A DNA stretch of 64,000 bases from an uncultured Neomegalonema sp. GTDB taxonomy: Bacteria > Pseudomonadota > Alphaproteobacteria > Rhodobacterales > Rhodobacteraceae. The translations under genes were made by a program, and so were the position numbers. Numbering within the stretch: the first letter of the stretch is position 1; each line of letters opens with the position of its first letter. Positions 63,573 through 64,000 of this stretch are shown here, one piece after another. The stretch is taken from positions 40,141 through 104,140 of the forward strand of contig CALFFK010000001.1 in NCBI GenBank assembly GCA_937957975.1. Reading direction: 5' to 3'. The notes under the pieces are model-generated. The model was not told the origin of the DNA. It saw nothing but the letters and a program-made list of their open reading frames with translations, and made no database searches.

Positions 63573-63627
63573 ATCATTCGTAATGATGGGGTCAGGTGTT
63601 CGAGTCACCTATGCGGCACCACTAACC
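63573..63627 (+). repeat. att-type direct repeat, right copy (truncated tRNA-Thr)
   Basis: Perfect copy of 61405-61459. It starts inside the anticodon arm, so it is not a full tRNA; the 5' half is replaced by unrelated sequence. It marks the right end of a 2,168-bp segment. Confidence 0.9.
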
Positions 63628-63860
63628 TCTGAAAAAACAAACCAAATCTTTCCTGTATCGCAAGCAGTGAGCAATTGCTTTGGTTTGACATTTAAAACAA
63701 TCAATATCCGCTCAATAATCCGAAGCGTCGGGTTTCGCCTGCCGATCTCATTACTCCTGACGTCAGTTGGATACAGGTCGGTCACGACCGGCAAAATCCT
63801 CCCGCGAGAGTCCGCGTTCCTTTTCAGGGCGATTGATGCTCCCCATGGCAGCAAGAAAAA
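63609..63860 (-). pseudogene. XRE-type regulator remnant, right side
   Basis: On the minus strand the end of an XRE regulator is readable in two frames. Near 63786-63840 it reads EKERGLSREDFAGR (first helices); after a frameshift at about 63780 it continues LYPTDVRSNEIGRRNPTLRI and IERILIVLNVKPKQLL to a stop at 63609. The pattern GLSxEDFAxR, then IExGRRNPTL, then IExIxxxLxVxxxxLL is the XRE helix-turn-helix core. The last codons lie within the 55-bp repeat, so the reading frame ends in the att copy. Clearly decayed by at least one frameshift. Confidence 0.6.
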
Positions 63861-64000
63861 TCGAAAGTTCAGCTTGTGGTTGCTATTGAAACCCGGTTGC
63901 ATAGTCTGTCAGGGTAAGGGACCGCCCGCGTTCGGCCATTGCCTGATCGCACGCCCATAAAAATCCGGGGGCCGCCATGCCGACGATCAATCGCTTTGCA

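Noticed and set aside
63323..63577. Small minus-strand open frame before the right repeat
   Set aside because: No recognised motif, weak start, and it runs into the 55-bp repeat; likely non-coding.
61405..63627. Prophage
   Set aside because: Only one intact gene lies between the repeats and it is a protease; no phage structural or recombinase gene is present.
63977..64000. Possible gene start (MPTINRF-like)
   Set aside because: Only eight codons before the window ends; a resemblance to a DUF4160-type start is too short to use.
1..64000. CRISPR arrays
   Set aside because: No regular short repeats with spacers were seen on either strand; the only regular repeats are the coding units at 29640-30746.

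Overview
The window is chromosomal DNA of an alphaproteobacterium with moderate to high GC, tightly packed genes and many ATGA or GTGA overlaps. Lineage cues are an ethylmalonyl-CoA mutase, a RegA/PrrA-type response regulator of exactly 184 residues, sarcosine-oxidase-type subunits, a Fur/Mur-type regulator divergent from a Sit-type metal transporter, and an alphaproteobacterial RecO. No rRNA or other genus-level marker is present, so I do not name a genus.

Region 1 (1-20550) is a catabolic region. It opens with the end of a DMT exporter, a small monooxygenase-like protein, a three-gene sugar-acid-like operon (SMP-30, IDH/IPMDH family, Gfo/Idh), a Tat-exported intradiol-dioxygenase-like protein and a ferric-reductase-like membrane protein. 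Two SDR genes then diverge from a GntR regulator; a TTGTATACAA palindrome lies between them. The GntR operon continues with a DapA-family lyase, an aldehyde dehydrogenase, an MttB-family methyltransferase, a VOC-VOC membrane protein, an enolase-superfamily epimerase-like protein and a DAO-type flavoenzyme. A convergent soxD-soxA-soxG set without soxB follows. Together these look like a route for a methylated imino acid or betaine such as proline betaine or hydroxyproline betaine. That assignment is inference.

Region 2 (20668-29086) holds a DMT exporter, ecm, two hydroxyacid dehydrogenases that could handle glyoxylate, an LctP-type permease and a divergent idnO/idnD-like pair.

Region 3 (29298-45241) has a beta-helix repeat protein with a 552-bp internal duplication, a lipoprotein, an LhgO-like oxidase, three DMT transporters, orphan RegA, a peroxidase-related enzyme, thiamine diphosphokinase, and a set of exported proteins built around two recognised parts of the predicted quinoprotein relay system: a zinc metallohydrolase and a fused SoxYZ-like carrier. 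An adjacent two-component system may control it.

Region 4 (45287-61062) has a small surface-polysaccharide cluster (fused GT26/sugar transferase, flippase, three glycosyltransferases), recO, an ExbB-like/OmpA-like envelope pair, suhB, efp, the Mur-like regulator with sitABCD, and a TenA-family gene.

Region 5 (61378-64000) is a small integration locus. A tRNA-Thr(CGU) gene has its 3' 55 bp perfectly repeated 2,168 bp downstream. The enclosed AT-richer DNA carries one secreted metzincin protease and no integrase. A decayed XRE-type regulator fragment lies directly beyond each copy of the repeat.
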